Assembly (NCBI GenBank): GCA_900547415.1 | Contig: URGS01000044.1 | Coordinates: 1-8,363, forward strand | Direction of reading: 5' to 3' | DNA from: an uncultured Phascolarctobacterium sp. | GTDB lineage: Bacteria; Bacillota; Negativicutes; Acidaminococcales; Acidaminococcaceae | DNA length: 8,363 bases | Part shown: positions 5,925-8,363 of the stretch, piece after piece | Layout of the letters: each line of letters starts with the position of its first letter | Position numbering within the stretch: the first letter of the stretch is position 1 | The notes under the pieces: generated by a model | Database searches by the model: none | Seen by the model: the letters and a program-made list of their open reading frames with translations, nothing else | Told to the model about the DNA's origin: nothing | Position numbers and translations under genes: made by a program

Positions 5925-5948
5925 ATGATTTCTATGTACATTGCTTAG
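5925..5948 (+). other. Possible 7-codon ORF (MISMYIA) with strong ribosome site
   Basis: GGAAGGAAG (5911-5919) lies 5 nt before ATG 5925, an almost ideal ribosome-binding arrangement, yet the frame stops with TAG after seven codons. A large terminator hairpin begins 17 nt later. It could be a leader peptide, the broken start of a lost gene, or chance. Confidence 0.2.
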
Positions 5949-5964
5949 GGGTAAGAAAAAATCT

Positions 5965-6019
5965 AATATATGCTCTGATTATACTGCGTTGTTCAGTATG
6001 GTCAGAGCATATATTTTTT
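5965..6019 (+). terminator. Very strong Rho-independent terminator
   Basis: AATATATGCTCTGA (5965-5978) pairs perfectly with TCAGAGCATATATT (6002-6015). The stem continues through two wobble pairs into ATACTG/CAGTAT (5981-5986 with 5994-5999), making about 22 bp around the 7-nt loop CGTTGTT. T-run 6014-6019 follows. It shields the second surface-gene promoter, 53 bp downstream, from upstream transcription. Confidence 0.9.
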
Positions 6020-6044
6020 GAAGTGGGTGTGTGCGTAGCACAAT

Positions 6045-6073
6045 AAGCAAATGTACTCGATGTACATTTGCTT
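6045..6073. promoter_or_regulatory. Perfect 12-bp inverted repeat overlapping the -35 box (operator candidate)
   Basis: AAGCAAATGTAC (6045-6056) and GTACATTTGCTT (6062-6073) are exact reverse complements around the spacer TCGAT. The last two bases are the first two of the -35 hexamer at 6072. No T-run follows on either strand, so it is not a terminator; a dimeric repressor or activator site is the natural reading. The regulator is not encoded in the window. No equivalent site precedes the first surface gene. Confidence 0.55.
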
Positions 6074-6099
6074 GACTGGGGGGGACGAAGTGCTATACT
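6072..6099 (+). promoter_or_regulatory. Promoter of the second autotransporter-like gene, with a G7 tract in its spacer
   Basis: TTGACT (6072-6077) and TATACT (6094-6099) are 16 bp apart, with an extended -10 TGC; transcription would start near 6106. The first seven bases of the spacer are all G (6078-6084). A length change in this tract would directly change the -35/-10 spacing: one added G would give the 17-bp optimum. The TGCTATACTTT block is shared with the first surface-gene promoter, whose spacer is 18 bp without a G-run. Confidence 0.75.
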
Positions 6100-6105
6100 T
6101 TCCTT

Positions 6106-6277
6106 GAAGAATATTTTTGTTTAAAACGAAACAGTTGGTGTTGTGAATATATCAATACAAATGTTTTTAGTTATAATGTTTGTAACAGAAATAGGCTTCT
6201 TAACGGTTGAGTGCCGTTAAAATAAAAATTGCATACTGTAGGTTTGGTGTTAAAAATGATGAAAGGTTGTGAGTTTT
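6106..6277 (+). promoter_or_regulatory. 5' leader of the second autotransporter-like mRNA
   Basis: About 172 nt lie between the predicted start site and ATG 6278. A perfect 7-bp hairpin TTAACGG (6200-6206) / CCGTTAA (6214-6220) with a 7-nt loop is followed by an A-rich stretch. The ribosome site is probably AAAGG (6262-6266), 11 nt from the ATG, the same long spacing as in the first surface gene. Beyond the promoter core it shows no clear similarity to the first leader. Confidence 0.4.
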
Positions 6278-8363
6278 ATGAAAAAACATGTACTCAAGAA
6301 AAGTATGGTCCTAGGCTCCTTGATGGCGTTTGTCATTACTGGCAGTGCGTTGGCGGCTAATGTTGACGTTGCTGAGGGTGAAACTAAAAACGATGCAGCT
6401 GTTATTAAAGTAGAAAAAAGCGAAAGCTTTAAAAACGCAGGTACAATAATTGCTGGTGAGAGTATTACTGTAACTGGCGCTTTTACTAATACTGGTGAAA
6501 TTCAAGCAAAAAAATTGGATATAACACAATACTCACATGCTGGTACTAGTATTGGCGGTAAAATAGTTGCTACAGAAAGCTTTGTTTATAGAGGAACTAA
6601 TGATAGTTATTATACCAATCCGTTAACTGCTGATGTGCATACTAAATTGCTACATGTTATCGGTTCTACTACAAAGAATGAAACTGGATTTTTGGTAACT
6701 GAAAATAAAGTTTTGGATGATGTAGAAAATATTATTATTGAATGTAATGGTACTAAAACAGGTATAAAGTTTGAAGGTAATGATTTAAAGGTTGCCTCTA
6801 ACATTACTTTAAAAGGAACAGGAGATGCTAGATTAGAGGTGGATGATGCTTCTAATGTATCTTTTAGTGGAGTAACCAATAAATCCAGCAATGGTAAAAT
6901 TCAAGTAAATGGTAACAGTACGGTTTCTGTTGCTGAATTAAATGTTGAGTCTGGGTATCTTGCATTACAAACAAATGGCAGCAACGCTGCAACTGGTGAA
7001 TTTGAATTACACAAAGTAACGGTTGGTGAAGGTGCAGCTTTAAGAGCTTCTGTATATCAAGGGGTAACTCCCAATGCTAAAATTACTGGAGATATTGATA
7101 TTTCTTTAGGTAAGGACGCTTTGGTTGATTTTGGTGGCGTGAAAAATGCTGACTGGAATGGTGATCGCATTAATGTGGCTGCAAATTCCTTTACTGTTCG
7201 CGTTGCGGATACTACCAGCGATTCTAAAGTATATATTTCCAGCAATAGTGACATTGTAAAAAATAATGCTGATAAAATTGTAATTATAGCTGATGGTGCA
7301 AATAACACTGGTAATGCAGTTGAAGACTTAAAAAATGCTGGTTCTGTGTTAGAGTTTACTACAGAAACTGACAGTAATACTTCTGAACCTGCTCACTCTG
7401 CTGGCGTAGGCGCAACCGTCGAACAGGAGGCAAGCTCTATTTTTGATGGTGCAAGTGGTTCTATTGCCGAAGAAGGTAAGATAAATAATATCCAAATTAA
7501 GAGAAACACTAACGTATATGGCATTTTAGATACTACTACTAATGCACTTATGACTTGGCGTCAAGAAAACAATGATATGAATAAACGTCTTGGCGAGCTT
7601 CGTGACAGCAATGGTCAGCATGGTGTTTGGGTTCGTATGGTACGTGGTCAGGCTGATTACAACAGCATTGATAACCAGTATAATACATATCAATTAGGCT
7701 ATGATGAGAAGTTAAGCACAAATCCTGAATGGACTGTTGGTGCAGCTGTAAGCTATACAGATGGTTCCAGCGATTTTGCTAGTGGCAGTGGCGAAAATAC
7801 TCACAAGAGCATTGCTTTCTACGGCAGCAAATTAAGTGAAGACGGCAGCTTTGTTGACTTAATTGCTAAATATGGCCGTTTAGAGCATGAATTCAATGTT
7901 GCTGAAGATACTTTAAGTGGCGAATATGCAACTAATGGTTATAGCGTAAGTGCTGAATATGGCAAACGTTTTGAGAAAGAAAACGGCTTCTGGATTGAGC
8001 CTCAAGTTGAGTTGACTTATGGCAGAGTAACTGAGGCTGATTATGTTAATAAGCAAGGCAATAAAGTTGTACAAGAGGATATGGACAGTCTTGTTGGTCG
8101 TCTTGGCTTCCGTTTGGGCAGAGATATCAAGCAAGGAAATGTATATGTACGTGCTTCCTATCTGTACGATTTTGATGGTGAAACAGCTGTAAGCTTTACT
8201 GATTCTGAAGGACATAAGAGAGTGATGGAAGCTGACCTTGGCGGTGATTGGTTCGAGGTAGGCGTAGGCACTAACTACAACTTGAGTGATGCAACCTATC
8301 TGTACTTTGACGTAGAAAAAACCTACGGCGGTGATGTTGCTACTCCGTGGCAGTGGAACGCAG
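6278..8363 (+). CDS. Second autotransporter-like surface protein (3' end outside window)
   Basis: Frame-by-frame reading from ATG 6278 gives 695 codons without a stop to the window end; the paralogue's ending predicts only six more residues (about 701 aa). Residues 1-26 are a Sec signal peptide (MKKHVLKKS..., core, ALA|A) closely like the first protein's. The passenger (27 to about 420) is rich in Thr, Asn, Gly and Val with beta-prone stretches such as GTIIAGESITVTGAFTNTG; it is not alignable by eye with the first passenger and lacks its GGTF repeats. MTWRQENNDMNKRLGELR (425-442) is identical to the first protein's linker and starts a barrel that is the same for most residues, e.g. NGFWIEPQVELTYG and KQGNVYVRASYLYDFDGET. 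It is an outer-membrane, type Va-like protein of unknown surface role, possibly expressed in an on/off manner given its promoter. Confidence 0.85.
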   Translation, partial: MKKHVLKKSMVLGSLMAFVITGSALAANVDVAEGETKNDAAVIKVEKSESFKNAGTIIAGESITVTGAFTNTGEIQAKKLDITQYSHAGTSIGGKIVATESFVYRGTNDSYYTNPLTADVHTKLLHVIGSTTKNETGFLVTENKVLDDVENIIIECNGTKTGIKFEGNDLKVASNITLKGTGDARLEVDDASNVSFSGVTNKSSNGKIQVNGNSTVSVAELNVESGYLALQTNGSNAATGEFELHKVTVGEGAALRASVYQGVTPNAKITGDIDISLGKDALVDFGGVKNADWNGDRINVAANSFTVRVADTTSDSKVYISSNSDIVKNNADKIVIIADGANNTGNAVEDLKNAGSVLEFTTETDSNTSEPAHSAGVGATVEQEASSIFDGASGSIAEEGKINNIQIKRNTNVYGILDTTTNALMTWRQENNDMNKRLGELRDSNGQHGVWVRMVRGQADYNSIDNQYNTYQLGYDEKLSTNPEWTVGAAVSYTDGSSDFASGSGENTHKSIAFYGSKLSEDGSFVDLIAKYGRLEHEFNVAEDTLSGEYATNGYSVSAEYGKRFEKENGFWIEPQVELTYGRVTEADYVNKQGNKVVQEDMDSLVGRLGFRLGRDIKQGNVYVRASYLYDFDGETAVSFTDSEGHKRVMEADLGGDWFEVGVGTNYNLSDATYLYFDVEKTYGGDVATPWQWNA

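Noticed and set aside
5759..6046. 95-codon open frame on the + strand starting at TTG within repeat copy 2
   Set aside because: It has no ribosome site, starts inside the structured repeat, and runs through two intrinsic terminators (5864-5896 and 5965-6019). Its product has no recognisable domain. The stretch is better explained as non-coding.

Overview
The window reads as a chromosomal segment from a diderm Firmicute (class Negativicutes). The left end has the Firmicutes-style order valS-folC, while the right two thirds encode two proteins with Sec signal peptides and C-terminal outer-membrane beta-barrels, which require an outer membrane. A gut Negativicute such as a Phascolarctobacterium relative would fit, but this genus guess rests on general resemblance and is weak.

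Layout. 1-180 is the 3' end of valS. 272-1579 is folC (dihydrofolate/folylpolyglutamate synthase), closed by a strong intrinsic terminator at 1637-1673. An AT-rich stretch then leads to a sigma70-type promoter (1808-1837), a leader of about 218 nt, and an autotransporter-like gene (2062-4290, 742 aa). After it come an 88-nt structured repeat (copy 1), a promoter-to-terminator unit that could be a roughly 68-nt small RNA or attenuator, and an Rpn/PD-(D/E)XK nuclease gene (4615-5460) with its own terminator. Then come the second copy of the repeat, a possible non-coding transcript, two more terminators, and a second autotransporter-like gene (6278 to beyond the window end). That last gene has no stop inside the window; its reading frame was followed by hand.

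How the parts relate. The two surface proteins are paralogues: closely similar 26-residue signal peptides, unrelated passengers, and strongly similar beta-barrels that become almost identical at the DNA level near the 3' end. Their promoters share a 12-base block around an extended -10 box (TGC-TATACT). The second promoter differs in two ways: a run of seven G forms the first part of its 16-bp spacer, and a perfect 12-bp inverted repeat overlaps its -35 box. A G-tract in a promoter spacer upstream of a surface protein is the layout used for phase variation in some other diderm bacteria, so switchable expression of the second protein is the most interesting hypothesis here. The nuclease gene lies between direct copies of the structured repeat and between the two paralogous surface genes, so the whole segment looks like an accessory, recombination-prone surface-protein locus next to two housekeeping genes.
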